64,000 nt of DNA from Cyclina sinensis (GCA_012932295.1 JAAONU010000016.1:15540111-15604110); one strand, 5' to 3'. Numbered from the stretch's first letter, positions 1 to 12,009 are shown. Notes: generated by a model not told the origin, from the sequence alone. A program made the numbers and translations.

Positions 1-808
1 CTTCAGTTCATTTCTTTGTGGTGGTGTTAGGTGACTTAGTTTCTCGTCTATATTTTTCAAAATACCCGTATTTTCAAGCTTTGATGGTCCAGGATCAGAC
101 TTTTCAAAATTATCAAAATTATTTAATGTTTCAAATGAACGCTGTTTTTGTGCAACAGAGCTAACAATTGATACAGCTTTACTACTTGAGATATCTCTGT
201 CAAATTATTCTTTTAACATATTTATATGGCACATTTGTTTTTGCTTCCGCTTCCCAGTGTTAACAACATAATTAAGGTCAATGACTTTCTTTTCAATAGT
301 ATAAAGACCAAAATATCTGGCTTGTAAAGGCCTAATAGGTTTAGCAAAAGAGCAAGAACTTTGTCACCATGTTTAAAACCTCTTTCCTCAGCATCAATAT
401 CATATTTTGTTTTCATTTTACATTGAGCTGATTTCAGATTTAACCTAGATGTCTCACAGACATTTGACAATTTATTTCTAAAGTCAGAAACATACTGAAA
501 TAAATTTAATGAATCATCATCTTCAAGGAGAAATTTCTCTTTAAGAAGTTTTAATGGTCCTCTGACAGTGTGACCAAATACTAACTCAAAAGGACTGAAT
601 CCAAAGGATTCTTGAACGGATTCTCTGACAACAAATAATAGTAAATGAATTCCTTCATCCTAATCTTTTACAGTGTCAAGACAGTATGACCTTATCATAT
701 TTTTAAGCGTTTGATGAAGTCGCTCTAAAGCGACTTGACTTTCGGGATAAGCTAAAGACTTGTATTGCTTTATTTTAAGCTCATGCTGACCTGTTGAAAA
801 ATAACTGA
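1..808 (-). pseudogene. Gypsy integrase, C-terminal part of catalytic core and tail (broken)
   Basis: Minus-strand translation gives the last third of a retroviral-type integrase core around 680-780, with PESQ, a conserved Glu and a LERLHQTLK segment typical of Gypsy integrases. This segment carries the third acidic residue of the DDE triad. Reading then continues through a region like the post-core part of Gypsy polyproteins (about 470-660) and a basic, chromodomain-less tail (222-470). Several frame changes and stops separate the blocks, for example near 660 and 475. The first two catalytic Asp residues are not on this strand; they lie in the inverted block 809-1148. Confidence 0.75.
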
Positions 809-1148
809 CATAAAATTCTAAATCATTTTTATTGACCTGGTCAGATGTATCTAGGTACGTAAATCTTGTCATACATGTAAAATGGTAGGAAAACTTAATC
901 AGACAACACATAAGGCTCATTTACAGCCTATTCCTGCCCTTGAAGAACCTTTTAGTAGAATAATGATAGACATTAGGTCCTTTACCTAAAACTAAGTCAG
1001 GATCTCAATATCTTTTGACAATTATGTGTGCTCTTCTACACGCTTCCCAGAGGCAATCCCTTTAAGAAATATCAAAGCCAAAACTATAGTTAAGGCTCTT
1101 GTTGGTTTACCTAAGTCAGTACAGTCTGATCGAGGGTCAACTTTTATG
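809..1148 (+). pseudogene. Inverted block: Gypsy integrase core with first two catalytic Asp residues
   Basis: This block reads as integrase on the plus strand, opposite to the rest of the element. In order it shows a CHTC half of the HHCC zinc finger (about 872-883), a segment ending IMIDI that carries the first catalytic Asp, a KTKSGSQYLLTIM segment, TRFPEAIPLRNIKAK, and VQSDRGSTF with the second catalytic Asp (about 1122-1148). There are at least three small frameshifts, and a Trp codon has become TGA. The block is bounded by CATAAAA at 809-815 and TTTTATG at 1142-1148, inverted copies of one heptamer. Coding on the minus strand stops and resumes exactly there, so this is an in-place inversion of about 326-340 bp and not a second element. 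Confidence 0.8.
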
Positions 1149-1597
1149 AAAGGTTTTGTTAACAACTAAATGACCTGACATATGCATTTCATGAGCCAAA
1201 CTTAATATTTCATGGCGATATGACTTCCGAACGTCAATTTGGTGATTAACATTCCACTCTCCGTCAGATGGGACATCAGGTGGTCGCCATTTTCTCATTA
1301 AAATACAATTCTTATAGTACCAAACTGGGACTTGGTGAAGTTTCAGTTTCATGAAAGCTTTTTGAAAAAGGGCTGAAATTTCAGGATCATTTTTCTGTTC
1401 TTGAATAAGCTGTGACCTTGACAGCAAGTCATGATCTTGATTTTTTGATCTTGGTGGAGAAAAGTCAGATATTGTCTGATTTTCAGGCAGATTAGAAGAA
1501 AGAGATTTATCTCATTATGAAAAGACTGACATATTAGAGTATCAGCTAAATCAATATCTGAAGAGCTATCTTGCCCAGTGGCTTTCTTAATAATAGA
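1137..1597 (-). pseudogene. Gypsy linker and integrase H2C2 zinc-binding N-terminus
   Basis: The minus strand encodes a linker after the protease (about 1597-1430, with a frame break near 1500) and then 96 residues (1427-1137). These contain a segment on Gln-rich LSRSQLIQEQ, acidic ND-P-E-I, and HEILSLAHEMHMSGHL, the His-x-His half of the integrase HHCC zinc finger. The reading ends at the inversion breakpoint (1142-1148). The matching Cys pair lies inside the inverted block on the opposite strand, so no intact zinc finger can form. Confidence 0.75.
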
Positions 1598-1950
1598 TCA
1601 AGTAACTACACATGAATGATAAAGATCAGGAATTTCCTGTTCAATTGGGTCAGGTGTCTGATCTACAATTGGTATGTCAGTTAAAAGTGGATTAACCACA
1701 ACCTTATCTCCAGCCAATTCATTACCTAGCAGTAAATGAACACCTTTACATGTTAAGAAAGATCTTATACCAACAGTGACAGGTCCATTAACCAAATCTG
1801 AAGATAAATGAACATTATGGAGAGGGACATTACCAAATCCACACTCTACTCCCTGAATAATAACACTTGTTCCAGAAGAAGTCTTCTCAGAAAAAGGCAG
1901 AGTATCTGCTAAAATAAGAGATTGAGAAGCTCTGGTATCCCTCAGGATTT
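1598..1950 (-). pseudogene. Gypsy retropepsin-like aspartic protease domain (active site altered)
   Basis: From the LINE junction, 115 codons are open. The start, ILRDTRASQSLI, is the flap-proximal active-site motif of Gypsy proteases (D-T/S-G-A-S), but Gly is replaced by Arg (DTR), which should abolish activity. The remainder contains GVHLLLGNELAGDKVVVNP, matching the second conserved ILG/LLGND block of such proteases. The upstream 30 codons of the open frame (1951-2047) come from the 3' tail of the inserted LINE, not from protease. Confidence 0.8.
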
Positions 1951-2369
1951 TTTTTTGAGGCCCCATACGGGTAACCCCGTTTATTCCGCAATACACATAA
2001 TACATATAACATATACTATTATACATTATGCTATTTAAAGAAAACAAACAACAACAAAAAACAAAAACATCATAATTTATAATTTGTTACATTGGTTATT
2101 GTTTACATGTGTAAACTTGAATATTTTTTATATTTTAAGTGTTTTCGTCTGTTTTTAAAATATTTATGTATATTAAGTGGATTTTATAATAAATTGAAAA
2201 GTAGGGGGAGTGATGTCAAGTATTTAAATTTAAATGCTCGTTCGAGAAAAAAAAATAGAAAAGGGGGATAGTAATATCGCTTCCAAAAACAAGGAATACA
2301 TTTTTTCTGTACATTAGGTATCTTTATGCTCTAATGAATTTTTTATCTTTTCAGATTAAGTATGTTATG

Positions 2370-5300
2370 CTCTAATGAATTTTAACCATTTCAAATTATG
2401 TTTATCTAGCTTATTTTTAAATATTGCTATTTCTCTCTCTGTTGTAATCCTTTGATTTAAATGGTTTTTAAAATGTTCTATATTAGGAATGATATTTTTT
2501 AGTTTCATCTTGAAAATATTTAGCTAGCATGATTATAAAATTAGTTGCTAGTGTATCATTTTGTAAAAAGTTATCCATTATTCCAAAAGATATATCCTTG
2601 AAATTAATTGTGTAATTTATATTTTTTGAATTTAGAAATTGATTAAATTCTGTCAAGAAATTCTGTACATACTGGCATTCCCAGAATAGGTGTTTTGTGG
2701 TTCTTATATTCATGTTGCAGAAATCACAAAGATTGGATGAAGATAATTTACACCTTAGGAGGTATTTGTTAGTAGGGATAAGACGCATCAAAAATTTATA
2801 TTGAACATTTCTAAGAATGGTATCAATTGATGTAAGATATATCATTTGATAATTTTTTTTTCCATTCTAACTGGTTGTCGTTAAACTGTTGATTCCATTT
2901 GTTTTCTGAAGGAGGTTGATCAGATTTCTTACTATTCATACTAATTTTGTAAAGGTATTGGTTTGTCTTTGTTATGTTTTTTTATTTTGTCTAGTAATGT
3001 CTGTATTCTGGCATTGGTGCTAGTAATAAAATTTTGATCTATATTATTTTTATACTTTAAAGGTATCAAATTGATCAAAGAGTTATATTTCAAGAATTCT
3101 TTTTCATGTAGAGCATATATATCTTTAAAAACATGAAATTTATAAAAGTTGCCAGTTCTAAAGTCAAATAAATGTTCAATATAATTTATACCTTTTTCAT
3201 GCCATTCTTTCCAAAAAAAATGTTTTACCTAATACCTTTATATCTGCATTATTCCATATTATGTGAGAGATACCGATCTTTTTTTCTGTTATATAGCAAT
3301 TATTTATTGAAAACCAAGATTTTAAGACATGTTTAAGGAACACATTGTCTTTTAATTTTGATCAATAATTTTGCTGTTAAGATTACAGTTAAATATTATT
3401 TCCTTTCCTAAATTATTTAAAATCCTATCATAGAACAGTTTCCAATTACCTTTATTTTGAGTAGATGTTAGTCTTTTAACCCAGCAAGATTTTATTGAGT
3501 AGAGAAAACTTTCTACATCTGTTAGTTTTAAACATCCCATGTTATAGTCCTTTGTAATAATGTTCCGTTTTATTTTGTCTGGTTTGTTATCCCAGATAAA
3601 ACTATAAATTGCTTTATTAATGTCCTTTATTACAGAATCTGGTGCGTTTGGTATTACTGTAAAAGGATATACTAGTTTTGGTAAAGCAAAGGTTTTTACA
3701 ACTATGATTTTCCCTGTAAGCGTGAGTTTACGATGTTGCCATTGTTTTAAGCAGTTTTGGAAGTCAATTATCTTTGGTTTTAAATTCAGTTCATAAGCTA
3801 GACTGGTATTTGTATGAAAAATTATTCCGAGTGTTTTCGTATATTCTGATGTCCATATGAATTCTTTATTCTTAGAATATTTTATTTGTTTATTTCTTAA
3901 TGACCCTACTTTTAGAACTTCTGATTTTTGTATATTAAGTCTGAGTCCAGAAGTTTTGCTATATTCAGTAATTACTTCAATTAATCGCTCGAAAGATTTT
4001 TGTTTACCATTTGATAAATATGTAGCATCATCTGCAAATAAACTCTGTTTAATTTCTGTTTCTCCTATCTGAATACCTTCAATTGTTTTATCATCATTAA
4101 TATTTCTTGATAAAAGTGCCATACAAATTATAAAAATGGAGGAAGATAAGGGACATCCTTGTCTAACTCCTTGTTTTATCTGAAAACTTTCATACAAGTA
4201 GCCATTGTTAATGATAATACTATTGATATCAAAATAAAAAAGTTGTATCCATCTTATGAAAGATTCCCCAAAGTTAAAATGGCGAAGACACTGGAATATA
4301 AAATCATGATTTAAACTGTCGAAAGCTTTTTCATAATCAGCAAAAAAAGAATTCCTGGAAGTTTATGCTTTTCTAAGTTATCCATTGTTTTCAAAAATTA
4401 ACCTAATATTTTCACCAATATATCGAGATTTCATAAAGCCTGTTTGTTCATGATTGATAAGAACAGGTAATACTTTTTTAATTCTATTTGCTATGGCTTT
4501 AGTGGCAATTTTATAATCTACATTAAGCAAACTAATGGGACGCCAATTTGATAAAGAATTTAAATCTTTTACAGGTTTTGGCAGTAGTGAGATGATCCCC
4601 TGTTTTTGAAGTTGTGTGAGTTCGCCACTTGCATAAGAGTAGTTTATTGATTTCAAATAGTAGGTTTTTAAGTCTTGCCAAAATATTTTATAGAATTCCG
4701 TAGTATCCTGGGCTTTTATTATTTTTCATGTTTAATAAGGCCTGAGAACATTCATAATCAGTAAGTAAGCCATCACATAGACTAGATTCATTTTCAGAAA
4801 GATTACTACCGTTATTTCCAAAAAAAGTTTATTGATGTTGGTTGCTGTTCCTTTTTTTGGTACAAATGTTGAAAAAAGTTTTTTTCTTCATTTAATATTT
4901 CTGTTAAGTTTGTTATTTCTGTCATTTATTATGAGTTTATTTATATTCTTTTTTTCTGCATTTTTTCTTTCTAAGTTTCTTCTTTTTCATTCCCTTCAAT
5001 TCTGATCGCCTTTGTTCTTAGAAGTATGCCATTTATCTTTTTTTCGTATATTTCATTTAGTTTTTCTTCTTTTTGTATAATTTCCTGTTTATATTCTCCC
5101 ATTTTATTATCTGATTCATATAATTTACTTTTTAATTTTTCTTTTTCTTTTTCAAGTTTTGTTTCTAATTCTTTATTTTTTTTATTTTTGTATATTGAAT
5201 ATTTAATAGTTTCATTTCTTATATTTCCTTTTGTAAGTTCCCACATTGTGTTTGGATTTGTTTCATTGTTTAAATTCACTGTTTCTTTTATTGAATTTCT

Positions 5301-6091
5301 AATCTTCACTTGGAAATCTTCCTCTAAGAGCAAACTGTTGTTTATTTTAAAATATCCCGGACCTTTTTTTTATTTTTGAAAAATTGATGTTTAGAGTTAT
5401 TAAAGCATGATCCGTTTTAAAACCAGGTTTAATTTCACATGACTTTGTAATGTTGGTCAAAAAAATTGTGATAAGAAAGTAGTCAAGTCTACTTAGTATT
5501 GGAGGATTGTTGTTAGATCGCCATGTGAACTCGCATTTATTTTTGTGAGTATGACGCCATATGTCAATTAAGTTTGCTTGTTCAATTAGATTATTTAATT
5601 TTTTTCTGCATTTTTTATGTGTATCTTGTCTTCCATTTTGCTTATCTTTTTTAACATCTAATACGGTATTGAAGTCGCCGGCTATTATGAAATTTTTATC
5701 ATCATTTTCATTAACATAATCTTCTAATTTTGAGAAAAGTTGAGTATCATCATTGTTTGGACCATAGATATTTATAATTGTACATTCATTACTGTCTATT
5801 TCAATGTCTATTGCAATAAGTCGCCCTTGAATAATTTCTGTGTAATTCGAAATTTTGTATGTTTGATTATTACTAAATGATATGGCTTCTCCTTTTCGGT
5901 TACTTTCGTTGCCACTAAAAAAAGCTTTTCCATTCCAGTCTTTAATTTATTTATCAGTGTTTTTCTAGTTAAATGTGTTTCTTGTAACAGACAAATTGAA
6001 TTTTTTTTTCTATTAACCATTGGAAGACTTGTTTTCTTTTTTGGGTATTCATTAGACCTCTTACATTTAAAGAGCATATAACTGTATCCAT
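2370..6091 (-). pseudogene. L1-like LINE ORF2: endonuclease and reverse transcriptase (broken)
   Basis: The start is ATG at 6091 (MDTVICSLNVRG), the usual N-terminus of an apurinic-type endonuclease. Visible in order are the LQETHL-type segment (frameshifted, about 5965), AGDFN (5670-5684), RLDYFLI, and TDHA near 5404-5415. Reverse transcriptase follows: an LPK-segment with NWRPISLLN (about 4530-4600), RQGCPLS (about 4150) and FADDAT (4021-4038), with both catalytic Asp residues kept. Thumb and C-terminal domains follow, with CDFCN...TTKHLFWEC (about 2670-2735), a CCHC-type knuckle. At least five frameshifts or stops split it, including a gap around 4660-4970. It would nick target DNA and reverse-transcribe its own RNA if intact. 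Confidence 0.85.
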
Positions 6092-6099
6092 AATGGTGG

Positions 6100-7470
6100 G
6101 ATTGCAAGATTGTATATCATTAAATCTTTGGAAACGATCATTTGTTTTGGGAAAAAAATGATCATAGTTTACTATCTGAAAAAGGCTAATGGGTGAACAA
6201 GTATATATTAACTACATATTATGTAGTAAAAAAAGGTTAACAGGGAAATTTCTATGCGTTGAACATAATAATTTATATGTTGAACACTATTTCTTTTTGA
6301 CGCATGATAAAAAGTAGAGAAAACAAAAAACATATTTATATGAATATATGACAAAAATTTTCAAAAAGTTAACATTTCCAATTTGAAATGTTTTTCTGCG
6401 GGTCTACACAATACAAAATATATAATAAGCTGGTCTTTCATGTAGAATAAGCTATTAAATCTAAAGGATTTTTCAGTTAGTTATATTTTTTGTGTATTCT
6501 GCCTAAAATGCGCATTGAAATAGAAGTAGTTATATACTAAATTTATGCTTTTTATATTGCATAGATAATATATACATGTCAAGATTGAAACAAAAACATG
6601 AATAATGCGAAAAATAAAAGTGACTAAATACTGATATCTTAAATATTTTGCCAATTTTTAAAGTTTTGTTATTTGAAATTTCTAACATAAAATGCAACAA
6701 TTAAACATAAAAATAAACAATTCAGCATAAAGCGGGGGGAAAAAACAAATTTGACAATAAGTATGTATATAATACATGTTTTCGATCTAATATAATTCGA
6801 CATCAATATTGTGTAATTAACATGATCTTCAAGTAGACGATCAACATGAAAGCCTTTAAAAAACTATACTTATTGGTGATAAATTATACACACATGTTTA
6901 CACATACACATCTTTTGATGTTATCTAGTTCAGATTGTATTTAGCTTTTTAGAGCATTTTAAGTCTTTGGTTAACAAAAATATGAAGGAATACTTATGTC
7001 CCATTTTAATATATTCATGGACACAAGTTCGATATGTTTCAAAAATGACTATAAGATTCTGTCATTGTTTCTATGCTTCTGTAATCTAGTGTGATCAGTA
7101 TCAAAGTCAGCTCTTTTTTTCTAAAAAAATCAAGAAACAACTTTTATAATACTTTACGTATGTGGATGACAGAAAAAGATGCATTTAAGCATGCAAGGCA
7201 AAACATGAAACATAAAAATCTAGATAAATAGAAAATGTTTCTATCAACTTTGTTTATTTATTACTAGTATTGGTATTACTATTTAAACTATTTAAAGGAG
7301 TCTTTTTTTTAAATAAAAAAAATAAAAAGACCGTGTACGCAAAAAAAGCCACATTCTTTTATGCTATGTTATACACTGTAATTTTCCTGGAGCAATATTT
7401 CAACTTGCATTCGAATGGTTGTCCATATCCTTCAAAAAGGTTTTGTTGACGATTGTTTTGCTTTTTCAGG
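6100..7470. other. AT-rich inter-ORF spacer of the L1-like LINE
   Basis: About 1.37 kb of AT-rich sequence between LINE ORF1 and ORF2 has no recognisable coding content on either strand. It is long for an inter-ORF spacer. Whether it is original spacer or a further small insertion cannot be told; I see no duplicated ends. Confidence 0.4.
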
Positions 7471-8580
7471 CTAAGGTGTGTTTATCCAGGCTTCATAGTT
7501 GCTGTATTTAACTTTGTGGACAAATCCTTGATGTGTCTTATAAAAGATTTTGCCATTTCTGATCCATGAAGACTTAACTGTTTCGGGTTTCTTATATCGA
7601 ACAGATTGAAAGGCTTTATAATTTTGTGATGTGAGGTCATCCATGACGATGATAGTTTTTGGCAACAGAGATCGATTTCTCATTATTTTGTCCTTGACTA
7701 ACCTGGAAACAAATTTTACTAAAATTGGTCTAGGTTTATCATTTTCTTGCCAAATACGGTGGCTGATGTCAATGTCTTCTGGTTTTAGGTTTAGACCGGG
7801 TATATGTGAATTTATTTTCTTTATGAAAATCATCGTAGTTTGTTCAGCATTTTCAGGCACTTGTTCGTCTGAGTTAGTTTTATCATCAGAATCTTTTTGT
7901 GTTATATTTGCATATGTTTTTGAATTAGACTTTTCTTTCTATGTTTCAACTTGTTTTTGGTGATGTTGTTTCTGTTTCTTTTTGTTCATCCGTTTTTTGG
8001 ATCTTGTTCCCTGTATCTTTTTTTTACATATTTTACAACGATCTTTGGAAACAATTCTTCGGGAATTCCACTCACTCTGATATTGTTGATTCTACTGTAC
8101 TGTTCTTGATTATTTAGAAATTCGTCTGTTTTTGTTCACTTTGTCTAAGTTCGTGTTCCATGTTTTCATTCTCTTTGCTCTTTTCTTTGATTTCTTGACG
8201 CAATTTTTGGACTTCTTCTTTCAACTGATCATTCTCATTTTCTTTGATAAATAATTTGCTTTCTAAAATTTCAATTCTGTTTTCTACGGAAACTATTAGT
8301 TCTTCTTTCATTTGTTTAACAGTTTCTTTAATCAGTATTCTGAAACTTTCATCATTTTTTGTCATAACATTAGCCATTTTATCATTTATTTGCTTCAACT
8401 GTTTTTGAATGTCTTTTATGGCGTCATCGTTTAAATCTGGTCTCGATGACTCCTCTTGCTTTTTTTGTTTATTCTGTTTCTTTTTTGGACTTTTGGTGGG
8501 GGTTATGTTTATGCTGGAGTCATTTTCACTCACGCTGCTGAGTTCGCTATGTGCTCTTTTTTCATCCTAACTTCCTCCAT
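7471..8580 (-). pseudogene. L1-like LINE ORF1: coiled coil plus RRM-like RNA-binding protein (broken)
   Basis: The first ATG is at about 8579 (MEEVRMK...). A frame break follows near 8535, after which 139 residues (8533-8114) are open: a basic Lys/Gln-rich N-terminus (SPKKKQNKQKKQ) and then a long heptad-type coiled coil of alternating Glu/Lys and Ile/Leu. After a gap with stops (about 8110-7865), 129 residues (7860-7471) form the conserved ORF1 RNA-binding region, with IDISHRI, RPILVKFVSR and a C-terminal WIRNGKIFYK. This layout (coiled-coil trimerisation, then an RRM-like and C-terminal domain) is that of L1 ORF1p, which packages LINE RNA. Confidence 0.7.
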
Positions 8581-8626
8581 TTTGAATGATATAATGTTTA
8601 GTTATTTTTTATATTTTTACGATTTT

Positions 8627-9985
8627 AATAGGGGTTGGTGGGCAAGCATCACCTATAAGTGATACAAAACCATCCGAAAGAAATGGTTCATAAATCTCCA
8701 TTACGGAAAAAATTTGGGTTTTGTGACCTTAGAAATTGTATTGTGGTCAATACAACACTGATGTTTAGATCTTGAAGTGTTGGGACCAGTGGGTTTGGTC
8801 CCATCACCTTGTGAATGCTTTCTTTTTAAAGTAAAGCATTGAGATTTAAGGTTTCCATGTTTCTTACAATAAGTACATGTAGGACAAGATAAGGGATTTT
8901 GACCTTTAGTTTCATCAGATGACTTTGGTTTAAAAGTAATTGCCTGACTTAATGATGACTTACTAGAATTGAATTTGGAATGAAAGGTGAGGAAGTGGGT
9001 TTCTCTTTGTTCATAAATGAGACTTTGTGAGTTAAATAATAATCATCTGCTAAACGAGCAGCATCATTTAAAGTTTCTACTTGTGTTTCATCTAAGAAAG
9101 ATTTGATATCAGACGGAATACAACGTTAAAATTCTTCAATTAACAATAGCTGTCTAATGATTTTCTTAGACAAACACCATCTATCAAATAACTCTTCTTT
9201 TACCCTAGCAAATTCAATAGGGGTTTGGCCTATTTCTTTTCTAGAATTACGAAATTCTCTGCTTGTAAGCATCGGGAACCAATTCATAACCTTTAAGAAT
9301 GAACTCTTTAACACATAATCAGAGCTTTGTTCAAAAGAAAGTTGTGTATAAATTTCACAGGCTTTACCAATTAAGACACTTTGTAAAAGTAAGGTCCAGT
9401 GCTATTTTGGCCAATTGAAATTTCCGGCAACTTTTTCAAAATGAAGGAAATACCTGTCTACGTTTTCTTGAAAAGATGGAACAAGCTTAATGTATTTTAA
9501 AACATCAAAATTTTGACATTTTCTGTTTAAACTGATTTGCTATTTCCTGCATTTCTAATTCCTTCATTTCTAACTGAAATTTTCTTTCTTCTCTTTCAGA
9601 TTGTAGCTTAAATTGAAATTCTCTTTCTTCTCTCTCTTTTTGTAGCTTTAACTGAAATTCTCTTTCTTCTCTTTCTTTTTCTTGTTTTTTTTTCTAATTT
9701 CAACTATTCTAATCCTAATTTAAATTCAAGCTCCCGTAACCTAAATTCGGTGTCAGATTTTGCTTCGACAATAAGAGAAAGTGCATTTTTCATCAAAATA
9801 TTCTTCTTCAACAAAACACTGAACTAAAAGATTTTTAATTTATTGCAGTATGGATACACTGAAACCCTGCAATATTCAGGAATGGTCGCCTTCACTTTTT
9901 CAGCTTCACTAGCATCTATATAACTCTTTAAATAAGTTATGTGTCATCTGCATCAATATTGATTTCATCACTGCAAATGCAAATA
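8627..9985 (-). pseudogene. Gypsy gag-like protein (capsid region and zinc knuckle, broken)
   Basis: Minus-strand reading starts with an acidic segment (EINIDADDT, about 9960-9930). It runs through a Glu/Lys/Arg-rich coiled coil (about 9760-9540) to a capsid-like domain: VPSFQENVDRYFLHFEKVA, then LLLQSVLIGKACEIY, FRNSRKE, RVKEELFDRWC and LLLIEEF (about 9480-9120). This resembles SCAN/Gypsy capsid helices. A zinc knuckle of the form C-x2-C-x3-H-x6-C lies at 8836-8877. The chain ends with SDGFVSLIGD and PPTPIKI (about 8680-8627), where the LINE interrupts it. Frameshifts occur near 9400, 9120, 9700 and 9830. Confidence 0.7.
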
Positions 9986-12009
9986 ATATTTCATATAGTT
10001 TGACACTAGAATGAAATACAAGAATAGCTCACTCTTTAATAACTTTAAATGTTGTGAGTTTTGAAGTAACATTAAGCTGTCACAAAACAACGACAAAAAC
10101 AAAACAAAAAATGACAAAAAACAAACATTTAGGCTGGCAAATCTAACAAAATAGAAATATAAGAAAGTTAATGCTAGCACTGGAGTTCTCTTCTCTTGTT
10201 TATATTGTGGATAACTTTCAACCAAATTATATCTAGAAAAATGCACTTAAGATTTTATTCAGATGTCAAAATGAAAAAAACCATTTAATCATTTCTTACA
10301 CTCAAATTCACTGCTAATCAATCTTGGTAATAACTTCAATTTCAACTTATTACTGCCAAAAGTCAGTTGAAGTTGAAGCATTTTTTTGTTTTTTATTAGA
10401 TGAAATGTGAAAGAATGAATTTTCTTCATTGGTTTAGACTGAACTCTAGCAGCTAAGAAATCTATGACTGGATGGGATCCTTTTCCTGTCAACAGATTAT
10501 AAAGATTTAAAATGGTTTGATGCTGAAACCCTTAAGCAGGTTTGAAACTTGTTATGGTTTACAATGTCTACAAATATATAAATGTGTCCATTTGTGTGTA
10601 CAGTTTTACTGTATTTTAAGGAACCTTAAGCTACAGCACTTGCAGATGATAATAAAAAGAAATTTAAAATATATTTTTAAATTGAAGACCTGTCTGTTCA
10701 GACAAATTATAACTAAGGTAATGCACATTTTTTGAAGAACAACAACAACATATTTGTTGAAACTTTTATTTCCATATATCTCTTGATGTTAATGGTGATA
10801 ATTATGATACTGAAACATTTTTTGTTTTGTTAAGTAACAAAATAACATGAATTTCATGGAATAGCATGCTTGAACAGAATAACAAACATGCTTGAGTAGA
10901 ATAACAAATATACTTGTAATATCAATTATGATAATAACTTATAACCATGTTTTGATTACTTTGATATAATTCAACATATTAAAGACCAGATGAGATACAG
11001 TCACTGTCGTAGCAATTTACGACCGGAAACCAGACAGAATTTTTAACTTTAGATATCTTTTTTGTTTGTGAGCCGAATTTTATTATTTGAAATCATTAAA
11101 CATAAACCTGTATCATTTTACATCATTTGAAAGCTCTTTAAATTCATATTTTAAAAATATAAGCATATTTTGAATTTTTGCTTTTAAAAAAGAAAATTAA
11201 ACTAATTTATACCTGTCGTTTCAGCATTTTTTCAGCATTTTTCTAGCAGCCTAGATGAACTGAATTTAACCATTTACAAACAAGAAAGTGAACAGTTTTG
11301 ACAATTATTTTTTAAATATGTAAACTATGAGTTTACAGACCTTTTAAATGATTTAAATATTGAATTGTTTGATGAAAAATGACTTTGTAACTGTAATTAC
11401 AAAATTATTATGTTTTGCATTTTTATCAACCGCCGTATTTTTGCCAAACTTCAAAAAGTTACCTGTACCTCTTATCAGTTACTTGTTACTATTAACAGAT
11501 TTAAAAACAATAACATTTAATGTTCCTACACCAGACAGTCACATGATTCTGTCCGAGGATTTCGGAAATAACACAACTTCGCAAATTGATTCAACAGGTA
11601 GTACATCGTAAAAATACGTAATACGATCTTCTAACAGCCAATCAAAATCATAGAATTACATAATTTTGGATAACACTAACCCCGCTCCAATTGTACATAT
11701 AGGAATATGATACTGACAATTTTCCGTACAGAAAAAGCCAAGTATAAGCAATGCTCATTTGACCAAAAAACGTAAATGACCCCCAAAAAAGTAAAATGCC
11801 CATATGCACTTAATTTTACAGTTGATAATAAGTGTCATTTCTGTGTATGTTACTCAGTAAAAAGCACCTACCGGATAACGAAATGTAACAAATAAATGCA
11901 CAACAATAATAATCCAATATGGCCGACATTTTGGTGTGCATGTTTTCATCCCCGAATGCGTATTAAAAACTCAAGAAACTAGAAATGGGTTTTTGATTGA
12001 ACAAAAACA
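9986..12009. other. AT-rich stretch without genes; one LINE-tail-like remnant
   Basis: I see no coding exon or structured repeat over most of this 2 kb. At 10332-10361 the sequence AACTTCAATTTCAACTTATT followed by ACTGCCAAAA closely matches the 3' tail of the LINE at 19094-22028, so a heavily 5'-truncated copy of that LINE probably lies here. Confidence 0.5.

Larger units (their letters stand above)
1946..8626 (-). mobile_element. L1-like LINE, near full length, inserted in the Gypsy element
   Basis: This minus-strand non-LTR retrotransposon of about 6.67 kb has two degraded ORFs: ORF1 (about 8580-7471) and ORF2 (about 6091-2370). Its 3' end is the poly-T run at 1949-1956 (poly-A on the element strand), preceded by a GGGGTTACCC tail. 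The flanks share GATTTT (1946-1951 and 8621-8626), a short target-site duplication merging with the A-tail. The flanking Gypsy reading frame is continuous across the insertion: gag-pol ends in PPTPIKI on the right and resumes as ILRDT on the left. That fixes both ends. RT motifs (RQGCPLS, FADD-A) and the C-terminal zinc knuckle fit the L1/Tx1 group. Confidence 0.85.
1..9985 (-). mobile_element. Ty3/Gypsy-type LTR retrotransposon, Gmr1-like domain order, decayed and interrupted
   Basis: Read on the minus strand, gag-like coding sequence (about 9985-8627) is followed, after a LINE insertion, by an aspartic protease (1950-1598), an integrase zinc-binding module, the integrase core and the integrase C-terminal part (to about 220). 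The last coding stretch (about 180-1) reads as the linker that precedes reverse transcriptase, so RT would lie left of position 1. Integrase upstream of RT is the hallmark of Gmr1-like Gypsy elements; ordinary Ty3/Gypsy elements have RT first. The copy is dead: there are frameshifts and stops throughout, an altered protease site and an inverted integrase core. No LTR could be identified. The upstream leader or LTR should lie right of about 9985, but I see no boundary. Confidence 0.8.

Noticed and set aside
5026..5379. Plus-strand open frame rich in Phe and Ser
   Set aside because: It is the antisense shadow of Lys/Glu-rich LINE ORF2 sequence.
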